A stretch of DNA of 48,865 bases from Planctomycetota bacterium (GTDB lineage: Bacteria; Planctomycetota; Phycisphaerae; WQYP01), in contig JAJZGH010000002.1 in assembly GCA_021798635.1 (NCBI GenBank), forward strand, positions 1 through 48,865. The letters are read 5' to 3'. The translations under genes and the position numbers were made by a program. Below the pieces are notes generated by a model. The model was not told where the DNA came from and ran no database searches. It saw only the letters and a list, made by a program, of their open reading frames with translations. Positions 25,904 through 34,439 of the stretch are shown here, in pieces (the first letter of the stretch is position 1; every line of letters begins with the position of its first letter).

Positions 25904-27274
25904 TTACTGTCCCTGCAGACCACTGGCCAGGATGGTTTTGGAAAGCACAATAATTCCCTCGGCGTTTCGCAGTTGCAATGTAATATGCCGATTGCCCGGC
26001 GGGCCGCCGACGTTAATGAATCCGAAGTTGTGTTCAAACACCGGTGCGCCCAGTCTCTGTGCGTTGGGCCATGCCACGATCTGCTGGGTCGGAATGGGCC
26101 GCGCCGCCAGCGATGAGCTTGTCAGGTCGTACAGCGGATATTGATCCAGGCCGTTGGGATTCGCCTTGCGCCGGGTTAATTCGCCAAAACGCCGATGGCC
26201 GCTTAAAAAAACCACCCCTGAAACATTATGACTGAAAATCCAATGGATAAAGCTGCGTCGTTCCTGTGGAAAGTTCCCCCAGCTTTCATGCCCCGGATAA
26301 TCTGCCAGCATCTGATCCCCATCCACCAGAACTTTGAATGTGGCACTGCTGTTAAGCAAATGCCGCTTTAACCAGGCAAGCTGCCGTGTGCCCAGCATTT
26401 TTCCCGGATCTTTAGGCGTCGGGTTGACGCGAAAACTCCGGTCATCCAGCAGATAAAAGGCGACATCTGAAATACGAAAATGGCAGAATGTCCCCAGCGT
26501 CGTGCCGCTGCCGTAGCCGGGATTAGGCCAGAACTGTTCAAAGGCCAGAAATGAATCATGCTTGAATACAAAGGACGAATCCGCGTGCGGCGTGCCGAAG
26601 TCACGATCATCCCATGTGGCATAAATCGGGCACACGCTAAATAGCCCGCGCAAAGCGCTAAACATCCGCGACTGATCATACCGTGCCAGTATAAAATTAT
26701 ATGCATGAATATACGTATATGGAAAGCGGCTTAAACGTCGTGGCAGATACGATGAATTCCCCGCAAAAATAAATGCCTGCGGCTGAAGCTGAGCGATGCT
26801 GCGCCAGATGGTCTTCGCCGGATAAACAGACGTATCCGCACAGGAGCCGAACGCAACATGCACGGGCTTAAAGGTTCCATACGCCGGCACGGTATGGATA
26901 ATGACCAGCGGGGGCGGCAGCGGCAGGGTGTGCCCATTGACCAAAAGCGTAATGCGATAATCATGATCCGGAAGCAAATCGTTTAGTGCGGCGTTGACAA
27001 TAAAGGGTGGCGGCCCCAGCACGGTCGTGCCCATGGCTGAAACCTGGTTTCCCGTGGTAACGTCAAAACACCGCACCTTGACCCGGTCGCTGGTGCTTAA
27101 CTGAATCCATACCCGCGCTGAATCAGGTGTGATACTGCCCACCAGCGGCCCGGCAACCACATGCACCGCCCATGCCCGGCGCGCGGTGACGGCAAAAAGC
27201 AGCAGCACCATCATGGTAATGCAGAAACTAAACCGAAATACCCCAGTCAAGGCAGACCTCGCAAAATTAACCAA
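25904..27274 (-). CDS. PhoD-like phosphatase-fold protein, probable inactive enzyme
   Basis: Exported protein of 456 aa with an N-terminal signal peptide (hydrophobic core near residues 15-30), a fibronectin-like domain (about 38-130) and a PhoD-type metallophosphatase domain. The fold blocks are clear: VAFGSC (140-145), YATWDDRDFG (219-227), LLDDRSFR, MLGTRQLAWL and NFPQERR. But the metal ligands differ from the family. The usual GD is GN (N173), DDHD is DDRD (R224), and SGDRH is SGHRR (H360, R362). The codons are clean, with no frameshift. Start is uncertain: TTG 27274 keeps the whole signal peptide; ATG 27217 is an alternative. It lies 78 bp after the LptC/OstA-like gene and is probably co-transcribed. 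Confidence 0.8.
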   Translation of the reverse strand: MVNFARSALTGVFRFSFCITMMVLLLFAVTARRAWAVHVVAGPLVGSITPDSARVWIQLSTSDRVKVRCFDVTTGNQVSAMGTTVLGPPPFIVNAALNDLLPDHDYRITLLVNGHTLPLPPPLVIIHTVPAYGTFKPVHVAFGSCADTSVYPAKTIWRSIAQLQPQAFIFAGNSSYLPRRLSRFPYTYIHAYNFILARYDQSRMFSALRGLFSVCPIYATWDDRDFGTPHADSSFVFKHDSFLAFEQFWPNPGYGSGTTLGTFCHFRISDVAFYLLDDRSFRVNPTPKDPGKMLGTRQLAWLKRHLLNSSATFKVLVDGDQMLADYPGHESWGNFPQERRSFIHWIFSHNVSGVVFLSGHRRFGELTRRKANPNGLDQYPLYDLTSSSLAARPIPTQQIVAWPNAQRLGAPVFEHNFGFINVGGPPGNRHITLQLRNAEGIIVLSKTILASGLQGQ

Positions 27275-27352
27275 TCGCTATTGTCCCGCCGGAGAGGCCT
27301 GGATGGCAAGTGGTCCCCCTATCGGCCGCCTTTACCGATGTAAGAAACGCCT

Positions 27353-30300
27353 TCACGGTAAGTTGGCTGTACCGGTAGGTTGAATCAGCGTTACGCCGCC
27401 TCGGGCTTTGGAAAGATTCCAGATAATGTGCCTCGCTTGGCCATGCAGGTTGCCGCTGGAATCGGAGAATATCGCATTTTGGCCATTAAGGCCATACGCC
27501 TGTGCGATTTCAGCGGCGGCATTAAATTTTAGCATACCGGCATCCAGATTCATGCCGTTGACCTCAAGGGCCGCATTGGTGGCCGTGACGCTCTGGAGCC
27601 GTTTGGGGCCGCCCATTCCCAGTTCCACGCCGTTTTTCACCGGTGAGGCGCTGTGATTTAAATGCGCGAGCACTTCATCGGCATCCAACAGCACCATGCC
27701 GGAATTCGGATTTTTCGGGTTGTTGCCTGAGGCTGTCTTCGGAACCGGCAGCGGTTTGGTGGGCCTGAACCGCAGGTGAACTTTTCCGCGCAGCGTTACC
27801 ACGCCGGTTTTCCCGTGATAAGCCAGCGATTGTGACCAGGAAAAGGCGCTTTGCCCGCGTTGTTGCGCCGTGTTGGTGGTCGTGGCAGGGCGGTAGTCCA
27901 ACAGAACCATTTCCCCTGCCGTGGGTATTTGCAGCAGACTTTCAAGGGCGTTGTAGGCCAATTTTCGGCAATTCAGCCGCATTCCTGTCAACAGCGCGCC
28001 GGTTTTGCTGTAGCTGGCGTCTCGGGCCACAACGGTGTTACCGCCCGCCGGAGCGGAAGCGACCAACTGAGCCAATTTCATGGCATTACGATCAGTCGTG
28101 CGGTGCGCAAAATGTATAAGCATGGCGGGTGCCGTCAGACTGCTGTGTTGATCTGCCCGGCCCACCAGAGCCGCTACCACATCGCCCGCCAGCGTCGCCT
28201 GCCGCGTCTTGGCGGAATATTGCATCTGATGTTGCCAAGTAACGTCCACGCGAGGTTCGACGGCTCGGGAGGATTCCGGAAGGCTCAATTCGCCGGCACC
28301 CCGAACCGTTACCTGCTGGAGTGCCCGGAGCAGATTTATTGTTCGGCCCTTAAGCCAATCCGCTCCCTGATATATGGCCGAGGGAATCTTCCCCGAGTTA
28401 TCTGACTGCAGCGTGACCGCGCCCTGTGTGCGATCTCCGGATAATTCATACGCGGTAGCTCTGATTGGACGTCCAATGTTGTAGATATGAACAATGGTAT
28501 TATTCCATATCCGGAATCGGCCCACGTTCAGTTGGCCGCCCGGATTGCCTGTCAGGGAGGTTGCTGTCGGAGCGCGGGCCCCGGCTCGGCGGATCAGATG
28601 CGCGTGGAGCCTGCCGGCGCTAATGGTGAATTTTTCCGGTATTCCCCCCGTTTTGGCCGCTTTTTGATAGAAGGTCAGGGCGATCTGGCCGCGGGCTTTC
28701 AATTCATCGGGCACGGGGTTGCCTTGCGCCTTAGGCTGGCGGGTCAAGAGAATCAGATGCGAACACTGCATGCTATTGGTATCAGCGGCCGGTAGCCCCG
28801 GATCGGCGGAGGCAATGGTTACATGGCCATCAGCGGCAAATTGACGTAATGCACTGCCGCCATGTTTACCGGAGGTTTGAACGAAGCCGGCGGAAAATTT
28901 TTCGGCGTGCAGGGAAGTTTGACCGTTGGCCAACCGCACGGCACCTGTAATTGTTATTTCTTTAAGCGCCAGCTTCCCTTGGCCAATCGCTGGTGCCGTG
29001 GCCGCTGGGGTCGGCGTTTTCGACCCAGGGGCAAGATGCACGGTCAACTGCTTCAACCAGGAGCCGCGCCATGGCGTTTTTCCCGCAGCCGCACCGGTCA
29101 TAGCAAAAGCTCCTGGCCCGGTAAGCCGGGCATGGTGCGTCAAGTTACTGTAAACAAGTGTTTCACAGGTGATGTATCCCATGGATGTATCTACCAGCCG
29201 CACACGTTGTTTTGCCGCCGCCAGCATTGTGACGCTTTGTCGTGCGGACTCGTAGGTAACTTTCGGTGCGTAGCCGGTGCGGGCAGCGCCATCATGCATG
29301 ATCACGGGCTTGCCCGGCGTGCCCGTGGCTTGTAGAAATACATCCCGACTTCCGGCCAGCACCACCGGGGAACGGCGCGTCGGGCGCAGCACCAGCGGTC
29401 CGGTCCAATGGATCACCAGAGGTGGACTGCTGGCTTTATTAGTTGTCGCCTGCTGCGATTGAGTCGCGGTTGCTTTGGATGTCGGGCCTGCCTCGGTGGG
29501 CGCGGCGGCAGGGGGGGCACTAGCGCCGGCCGGCTCAGGCGTTTTTTCCGCCGTCTGAAAATAGAGCCGCAGCCGGTTAGCCAGCATGGTTTGTTTGCCC
29601 AGTGCCACATGGACGTGGCGGCCAAAACTAAGGGCATAGGTGGTCAGCACCGGAGGGGCGACTTTGGCTGAAGTAACTGCAGTAATAGTATTCGCGCCCG
29701 GTGCGACCGCCGGCGTCGGCTCGATCGCCGGCGCGGTTTGTGAATGTTTTGCCGGAGATGTGGTTGCGGAATGATTAAATAATCCACTGATAATAAGCGT
29801 GCGGCCACGCGTAATCTGTAAATCTTCCAGAGTCTTGTTAGCGGTGTTGATTTCCACGGTCAGATCCGACCCGTCAAATTTCAACTGATCGCCGCGGACC
29901 GCTACGGTACCGCGGCTGGTCAACAGACCCTGCTGATAATCAAAATGCAAAGGCTTTCCCAGCGTCATTTGAATTTGCCCGGGTTGCCGCACTACGACGC
30001 CGCGCTTAAACGAATTCAGCGGGCCGGCAGTAATGGTAACATGCCCCGTCAGCGTTCCCTTGCGCAAGTACGGATTGCCAAAACTATCAAACTGCCCCGC
30101 CCCTGCCGCACCTCCACCGGTGGCACCGATCAGCACATCACCGGTCTGGGAGTCTACTAAAATTGATTGTCCCTTGGCGGTATAAAACTGTAACTCCGGT
30201 TTAATGAGCTGATATTCTCCACCTCCGACCGGCTTGGCCAACGTGGCCCGCATGACATATTGCAGCACACCCTGCGCATCACGATTTTCGATGGAAATAT

Positions 30301-30559
30301 GGGTAGCGCCCGTGCCCGGCACAATGGCCAGCGGTTTGACTTTCTGCCCTGTGCCGCCGCCACTGGATGAAAAAAATTGCCCCTTCAGCCCCAGAAATAG
30401 TGCCAGCGCCAGCACCAGGCCGCCAGCGTAAATCAACAGTTTTCGCGTTAGTGGACTCAAAAAGAAAAACTCCGTATGCACAGGAATCGGCAATTTCACC
30501 GTCGATGGTCTGTGACGCGCAACGGCAAAACGTTGGCGTCGGCCCTCGGCGACAGCCAT
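27353..30559 (-). CDS. Giant LptC/OstA-like envelope protein
   Basis: 1068 aa with one N-terminal membrane helix (residues 40-58) and a large periplasmic part. Right after the helix is an LptC-like beta-jellyroll stretch (about 80-160: ENRDAQGVLQYVMRATLA ... YTAKGQSILVDSQTGDV). Later parts show OstA/LptA-like features: repeated G-x-V strands such as LAGDVVAAL and LRGKVHLRF, separated by low-complexity Ala/Pro/Thr linkers (about 270-300 and 340-380). Known LptC is about 190 aa and LptA about 180 aa, so this could be a fused or repeat-expanded form bridging the periplasm. The neighbours kdsC and kdsD make Kdo, which supports a role in LPS transport. GAGG lies seven bases before ATG 30559. The LPS role is inference. 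Confidence 0.72.
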   Translation of the reverse strand: MAVAEGRRQRFAVARHRPSTVKLPIPVHTEFFFLSPLTRKLLIYAGGLVLALALFLGLKGQFFSSSGGGTGQKVKPLAIVPGTGATHISIENRDAQGVLQYVMRATLAKPVGGGEYQLIKPELQFYTAKGQSILVDSQTGDVLIGATGGGAAGAGQFDSFGNPYLRKGTLTGHVTITAGPLNSFKRGVVVRQPGQIQMTLGKPLHFDYQQGLLTSRGTVAVRGDQLKFDGSDLTVEINTANKTLEDLQITRGRTLIISGLFNHSATTSPAKHSQTAPAIEPTPAVAPGANTITAVTSAKVAPPVLTTYALSFGRHVHVALGKQTMLANRLRLYFQTAEKTPEPAGASAPPAAAPTEAGPTSKATATQSQQATTNKASSPPLVIHWTGPLVLRPTRRSPVVLAGSRDVFLQATGTPGKPVIMHDGAARTGYAPKVTYESARQSVTMLAAAKQRVRLVDTSMGYITCETLVYSNLTHHARLTGPGAFAMTGAAAGKTPWRGSWLKQLTVHLAPGSKTPTPAATAPAIGQGKLALKEITITGAVRLANGQTSLHAEKFSAGFVQTSGKHGGSALRQFAADGHVTIASADPGLPAADTNSMQCSHLILLTRQPKAQGNPVPDELKARGQIALTFYQKAAKTGGIPEKFTISAGRLHAHLIRRAGARAPTATSLTGNPGGQLNVGRFRIWNNTIVHIYNIGRPIRATAYELSGDRTQGAVTLQSDNSGKIPSAIYQGADWLKGRTINLLRALQQVTVRGAGELSLPESSRAVEPRVDVTWQHQMQYSAKTRQATLAGDVVAALVGRADQHSSLTAPAMLIHFAHRTTDRNAMKLAQLVASAPAGGNTVVARDASYSKTGALLTGMRLNCRKLAYNALESLLQIPTAGEMVLLDYRPATTTNTAQQRGQSAFSWSQSLAYHGKTGVVTLRGKVHLRFRPTKPLPVPKTASGNNPKNPNSGMVLLDADEVLAHLNHSASPVKNGVELGMGGPKRLQSVTATNAALEVNGMNLDAGMLKFNAAAEIAQAYGLNGQNAIFSDSSGNLHGQARHIIWNLSKARGGVTLIQPTGTANLP

Positions 30560-30606
30560 CCTGCCTCAACTGTCAACCGCTGACTGGGGACTATACGTCG
30601 CCAAAT

Positions 30607-31143
30607 TTAATTATAGCGAGCCAGCACCTGATCCCATAAATTCATCCCCCGGCACATCCATTCCACCGCATCGCGCACCGCACCGTAGCCGCCGGGAAAC
30701 TTCGTCACGTACCGCGCCACGGCCCGCACTTCTTCCGCCGCATCCGCTACCGCGATAGGACAGCCGCACTTGCGCATGACCGGCAAATCGGGCAGATCAT
30801 CGCCAATATACGCGCACTGCGCATCGCTGTAGCCAAGTTGCTGCAGCAGGTCATTATAAATGTCCAGTTTATTGCTGACATTCTGGTACACGTACTGGAT
30901 GCCCAGTTCTTCCGCCCGATGCTGCACCACCATGCTTTCTTTGCCGGTAATTAGCGCCACGTGTCGATTGAGTTTTCGCCAGCAGACAATGCCTGTTCCG
31001 TCGCGCACATGGAAGCGTTTAATCTGCTGGCCGCTGTCATCCCGGATGATTCCGCCATCGGTTAATACCCCGTCCACATCCATAATCAACAACTGAATTT
31101 CCGGCGTAATGCCGCGCGGGGCTGCTTTTTCCAAATCGTTCAT
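30607..31143 (-). CDS. kdsC: 3-deoxy-D-manno-octulosonate 8-phosphate phosphatase
   Basis: HAD-family phosphatase that dephosphorylates Kdo-8-phosphate to Kdo for the LPS core. The family motifs are MDVDGVLTDG (nucleophile and general acid Asp), VALITGKES (motif II), and IGDDLPDLPVM (motif IV). The lysine of motif III lies near NVSNKLDIY. 178 aa, the usual capless tetrameric form. GGAG lies ten bases upstream of the start. It sits 51 bp after kdsD and 47 bp before the LptC/OstA-like gene, an arrangement close to kdsD-kdsC-lptC in proteobacteria. Confidence 0.93.
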   Translation of the reverse strand: MNDLEKAAPRGITPEIQLLIMDVDGVLTDGGIIRDDSGQQIKRFHVRDGTGIVCWRKLNRHVALITGKESMVVQHRAEELGIQYVYQNVSNKLDIYNDLLQQLGYSDAQCAYIGDDLPDLPVMRKCGCPIAVADAAEEVRAVARYVTKFPGGYGAVRDAVEWMCRGMNLWDQVLARYN

Positions 31144-31194
31144 GTTTGTTTCACTCCTGATACAGATACTGTCACCGCCGGCACTCCCGGGCGA

Positions 31195-32229
31195 CTATTC
31201 CACAATTCGCAGGCTTACAACATCCTGCACGTCAATTAACCCTACGGGTTGGTTCCGCGAATTAACCACTGGCAATTCATCAATTCGATGTCTATTCATC
31301 AGTGCCAGGGCCTCGCTGGCCAGCGCTTCGGCATCCACATGTTTGGGATTGGCAGTCATCACCTCTGACATCGGCCTATCCAGCACATTGGCTGATTGCC
31401 GCAGTTTTCGCCGCAGATCGCCATCGGTAAATATTCCCGCCAGCGTCCCCTGCGCGTTAATCACAATCATCGCGCCGGCCCGTCGCCCGGGCAACTCCTC
31501 AATTCCCATGGCCTGCCGTAAGGTCATCGTATCATGTACTGCCGCCAGATTTTCACCAATCTTAAAGCTCATGACTTCCCGCACACGCATTAACTTGCGC
31601 CCCAGCGAACCCGCGGGATGAAAAGCGGCAAAATCTTCCGCGGAAAAATTCCGCGTACTCATGACGCCTAATACCAGCGCATCGCCCAGGGCATTCATAC
31701 AGATAATGCTGGTCGTAGGAGCCAGTCGTAGCGGGCAAGCCTCTTCGATGGCTCCCATCGCTATGCAAATATCTGATAGCCGGCCCAGTGTACTGTCGCT
31801 TCGGCTGGTAATCGCAATCGTTGGAACACTTGCTCGCTTGAGATAATCCATCAATCTCGTAAGTTCATCCGTTTCTCCCCCGTACGACAAAAGCAACGCC
31901 ACGTCCGTTGCCCGCACGCGGCCCAAATCACCATGCAATGCTTCCACCGGGTGCAAAAAATGCGACGGCGTGCCCGTACTGGCGAAGCTGGCACTGATGC
32001 GCTGCCCCGCCAAACCGGATTTGCCGACGCCGCTGACGACAACTGTGCCCGGCAGATTTGGACCGGTACAGCGGTAAATCAATTCAATGGCCGCAGGCAT
32101 GGCTTGATCCAGCCGTTCCGCCACCTGCAAAAGCGTATGACCTTCCGAACGCACGACATGCTGTGCATCGGTCAGAAGCTGCTGCGGGGAGCTTGAATGT
32201 GGCGGCGCATTGGCCGAAGGCGTTTGCAT
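31195..32229 (-). CDS. kdsD: Arabinose-5-phosphate isomerase (KdsD/KpsF)
   Basis: Converts ribulose-5-phosphate to arabinose-5-phosphate, the precursor of Kdo. A SIS domain occupies residues about 25-205 (VVSGVGKSGLAGQRISAS, HPVEALHGDLG, LAPTTSIICMNALGDAL, HPAGSLGRKLM). Two CBS repeats follow, containing GIFTDGDLRR and INSRNQPVGLIDVQDVVSL-like strands. 344 aa is a few residues above the family norm. No clear Shine-Dalgarno precedes ATG 32229, so a leaderless or differently started message is possible. Its first ~146 bp are overlapped on the other strand by the tail of the recombinase frame. Confidence 0.92.
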   Translation of the reverse strand: MQTPSANAPPHSSSPQQLLTDAQHVVRSEGHTLLQVAERLDQAMPAAIELIYRCTGPNLPGTVVVSGVGKSGLAGQRISASFASTGTPSHFLHPVEALHGDLGRVRATDVALLLSYGGETDELTRLMDYLKRASVPTIAITSRSDSTLGRLSDICIAMGAIEEACPLRLAPTTSIICMNALGDALVLGVMSTRNFSAEDFAAFHPAGSLGRKLMRVREVMSFKIGENLAAVHDTMTLRQAMGIEELPGRRAGAMIVINAQGTLAGIFTDGDLRRKLRQSANVLDRPMSEVMTANPKHVDAEALASEALALMNRHRIDELPVVNSRNQPVGLIDVQDVVSLRIVE

Positions 32230-33718
32230 AACGTTTTACGATATACGATTCCCCGCATCGCTGCCAGCGCGTGGCCTTGCCGCGACCCACTAACCTAATA
32301 AGTAACTTAATAAGCGGTTTGACTTCAAGCCGCCGGTAACCTAAATTCATAGTATAAAATTCGCCCCCATCGTCTAGAGGCCCAGGACAGCAGATTCTCA
32401 GTCTGCATACACCGGTTCGAATCCGGTTGGGGGTAGTGGGGGGTATGGGCAGGTTGATGCACCCTTGTGCTTCGCCGCGCGTTGACCCGCTATTTTCAAG
32501 GCTTTTCTTGGCACCATTCACTTCATTGCGCCTCGATGCCTGCCCTTGCTGCTGCGCGTTTTGCTGCACTTCGTGCTGCGGATTTTGCTGCGCCTGTTCA
32601 CCCGCCCGAATTGCCCTGGCGAAATGGGCGTCAGTGACTTGCAGATAATGCTCCGTCGCCACGGCTTTGGAATTTCCAATCCATGCGCAGACAACGTGCA
32701 GGGGATAGCTTTCGGCCAACTCTGTCTGTCGACTGGCCCGCATATTGTGGAACGGCTTGGGCCACATTTGAAGCCCGGCGCGGCGGACAATCCGAGTCAT
32801 GTGAGTTCGCAGATTGCACGCGCTGCCGCCATGGTATCGCGTAATAACACGGCTTTCGCCGGATTGGGTTTGTTCGAATACATCCAACAGCGGCCGGCGC
32901 AACTCGGGAAACAGGGGGATGAAGCGACAATCCCTGCCCGGGATATGCGCTGTCTTGGGTGATGGTATGCGAATGCGAGAGTGTTCAAAGTCCACGTCGC
33001 CCCAAGTTAACGCCAAGGCTTCGGAAGGCACGCGAATGCCTCCATAACGCGACAAGGCGATCAGTAGCCGCCATTCGGCATCCGGTGCCGCATCAATCAG
33101 CTTGTCGGCTGTTTCCCGCGTAATAAAGCGTTGACGTGCCTTGTCGGCCCGTACGGTAACAGACAAATCAGCAAATGGATTTGAGCCCTGATACAGGCTG
33201 CGCTTAATGCCCCAACGGAACAATTCACGGCAACGACCAAGGTGTCGGCGATACGTCGCTTCAGCCAGGCCTTGCTCGATCATGAAACTCCGAAATGCCG
33301 TGGCATCGGCAGTTGCAATCGTGCCAACATCCCGCTGTTTGTCAAAATACGTGACCAGCCATCGCCTTAACTGCTCAAAATTCAGCCGGGTATGTGGCTT
33401 TACATCCTGTTTGGCGGCGATAAAGTTATCGATAAACGCGCCGAGGGTGAGAATGGCGGCCGTCTCGCGCGGTTCCACCAGCCCTACGGCAGCCAGGCGT
33501 CCATGCAAGGTGTCATCGACCCCGGCGATCCAAGCCAACATTTCGGGGTCAGGCGTTCCGTTCACGGATTTGGCCGCAATCAGCTTTTCAATTCGAAGCC
33601 AGGTTGATTCCGCCGTGCGTTTGTCCAAGCGTCCAATCCGAATGCTTCGCCGCCGGCTGTTGGTACCGATAGAAAAATCGATCCGCCACGTTCCACCATT
33701 TTTGAAAAGACTTGCCAT
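32084..33718 (-). CDS. Tyrosine recombinase (phage-type integrase), frame running through tRNA-Glu
   Basis: Site-specific recombinase with an N-terminal SAM-like DNA-binding domain (about 88-180) and a catalytic domain. The catalytic set is R229, H324-x-x-R327, W346 and Y358 (in FHNMRAS and EHYLQV). From ATG 33718, with GGAG eight bases upstream, it has 544 residues. The enzyme proper should end soon after Tyr358. The last ~115 residues come from chromosomal DNA: about 428-452 are the antisense of tRNA-Glu, and the tail overlaps the antisense of kdsD before the first stop. This means the element joined the 3' part of the tRNA and the recombinase borrowed its stop codon from the host. It may still be active. 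Confidence 0.88.
   Translation of the reverse strand: MASLFKNGGTWRIDFSIGTNSRRRSIRIGRLDKRTAESTWLRIEKLIAAKSVNGTPDPEMLAWIAGVDDTLHGRLAAVGLVEPRETAAILTLGAFIDNFIAAKQDVKPHTRLNFEQLRRWLVTYFDKQRDVGTIATADATAFRSFMIEQGLAEATYRRHLGRCRELFRWGIKRSLYQGSNPFADLSVTVRADKARQRFITRETADKLIDAAPDAEWRLLIALSRYGGIRVPSEALALTWGDVDFEHSRIRIPSPKTAHIPGRDCRFIPLFPELRRPLLDVFEQTQSGESRVITRYHGGSACNLRTHMTRIVRRAGLQMWPKPFHNMRASRQTELAESYPLHVVCAWIGNSKAVATEHYLQVTDAHFARAIRAGEQAQQNPQHEVQQNAQQQGQASRRNEVNGAKKSLENSGSTRGEAQGCINLPIPPTTPNRIRTGVCRLRICCPGPLDDGGEFYTMNLGYRRLEVKPLIKLLIRLVGRGKATRWQRCGESYIVKRYANAFGQCAATFKLPAAASDRCTACRAFGRSYAFAGGGTAGSSHACGH
32319..32347 (+). promoter_or_regulatory. Candidate promoter of tRNA-Glu
   Basis: TTGACT (32319-32324, 5 of 6) and TAAATT (32342-32347, 4 of 6) are 17 bp apart, placing a transcript start about 9 bases ahead of the tRNA. 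A better TATAAA at 32354-32359 is too close to the tRNA to be its -10 box. Confidence 0.4.
32363..32435 (+). tRNA. tRNA-Glu (anticodon CUC)
   Basis: A full cloverleaf of 73 nt. The acceptor arm GCCCCCA (32363-32369) pairs with TGGGGGT (32428-32434), with one terminal G-U. The anticodon stem GCAGA/TCTGC encloses the loop TTCTCAG with anticodon CTC, which reads GAG. The T arm is ACCGG-TTCGAAT-CCGGT. The discriminator is A at 32435, and CCA is not encoded. The adjacent recombinase frame reads back across the whole gene on the other strand, so this tRNA is the presumed integration target. Confidence 0.95.
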
Positions 33719-33802
33719 GATGGTTACTCCACTTCTATTACAAATATCAAGGATACCCATTTTTAGTTTAATAACCAGATTCCGTCTTGGCGACAAGAGA
33801 AA

Positions 33803-34021
33803 TCAATTCCGATGATTGGCTAACTCGCGGAGGTTTTCAATAAACGCCTCCAAGTCCACTTCGGCAATGCGTGTGCTACGCAATCCGATGTGGACCGCTT
33901 GCAGTTGCCCTTGGGATATCAGTTGCCACGTCTTGCGCGTACTGATGCCCAATCGTTCTGCAACGACCGGAATCGTCAACAATCGGGACTGGGGCTTTCC
34001 TTCACTGACTGTCTTAATCAT
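33803..34021 (-). CDS. Excisionase-like helix-turn-helix protein
   Basis: 72-aa DNA-binding protein of the MerR/AlpA-like excisionase type. The pattern IPVVAERLGISTRKTWQLIS is the winged-helix recognition part; QAVHIGLRSTRIAEVDLEAFI is the usual wing and C-terminal helix. ATG 34021 is preferred because GGAG lies six bases upstream; a TTG four codons earlier is less likely. It lies 84 bp ahead of the recombinase gene on the same strand. Such proteins normally bend DNA at the attachment site and favour excision; that role here is inferred from the neighbour. Confidence 0.82.
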   Translation of the reverse strand: MIKTVSEGKPQSRLLTIPVVAERLGISTRKTWQLISQGQLQAVHIGLRSTRIAEVDLEAFIENLRELANHRN

Positions 34022-34190
34022 TTGAATCTCCAAATTTCACAACCTAACATTATGCGAACATAGTATGTGCATATCACTGATAAAGTCAATGGTATTATTA
34101 AAGACAAATCGCTTTTAGTCGGCTTGCCGCTTTATATACTATCATATGCCGCTTGCCCGCCACCAGATGACCCTGTAGACTTTGATCGTT

Positions 34191-34439
34191 ATGGCCAAAC
34201 GAAACAAGCCAGTAAAGACCGCCAAGAGTATCGGCAAACCTTTGACCGTTCAGAGAACCTATCGCTTCAATACGGAACTCTTTGAATCCTTTGAGGAGGA
34301 TTGCGCCCGGCATCTGGCTAATCCCAAGCTGGTGCTGGAGGCGCTGATTCTGCACTGGCTGGAAGGTGACGCCAAGGCTCGCGGAGCCATCGCGATGCGT
34401 CACCGCCAGCACTTTGGATTATCATCCCACGACCAGTAA
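34191..34439 (+). CDS. Small protein, possibly ribbon-helix-helix DNA-binding
   Basis: 82 aa, transcribed away from the excisionase gene. After a basic start (MAKRNKPVKTAKS) the core reads VQRTYRFNTELFESFEEDC and then LVLEALILHWLEG. That is a strand followed by two helices in the manner of ribbon-helix-helix repressors, often found next to element recombination genes. No Shine-Dalgarno is evident, and the match is by pattern only. The divergent position would suit a control protein of the element. Confidence 0.5.
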   Translation: MAKRNKPVKTAKSIGKPLTVQRTYRFNTELFESFEEDCARHLANPKLVLEALILHWLEGDAKARGAIAMRHRQHFGLSSHDQ

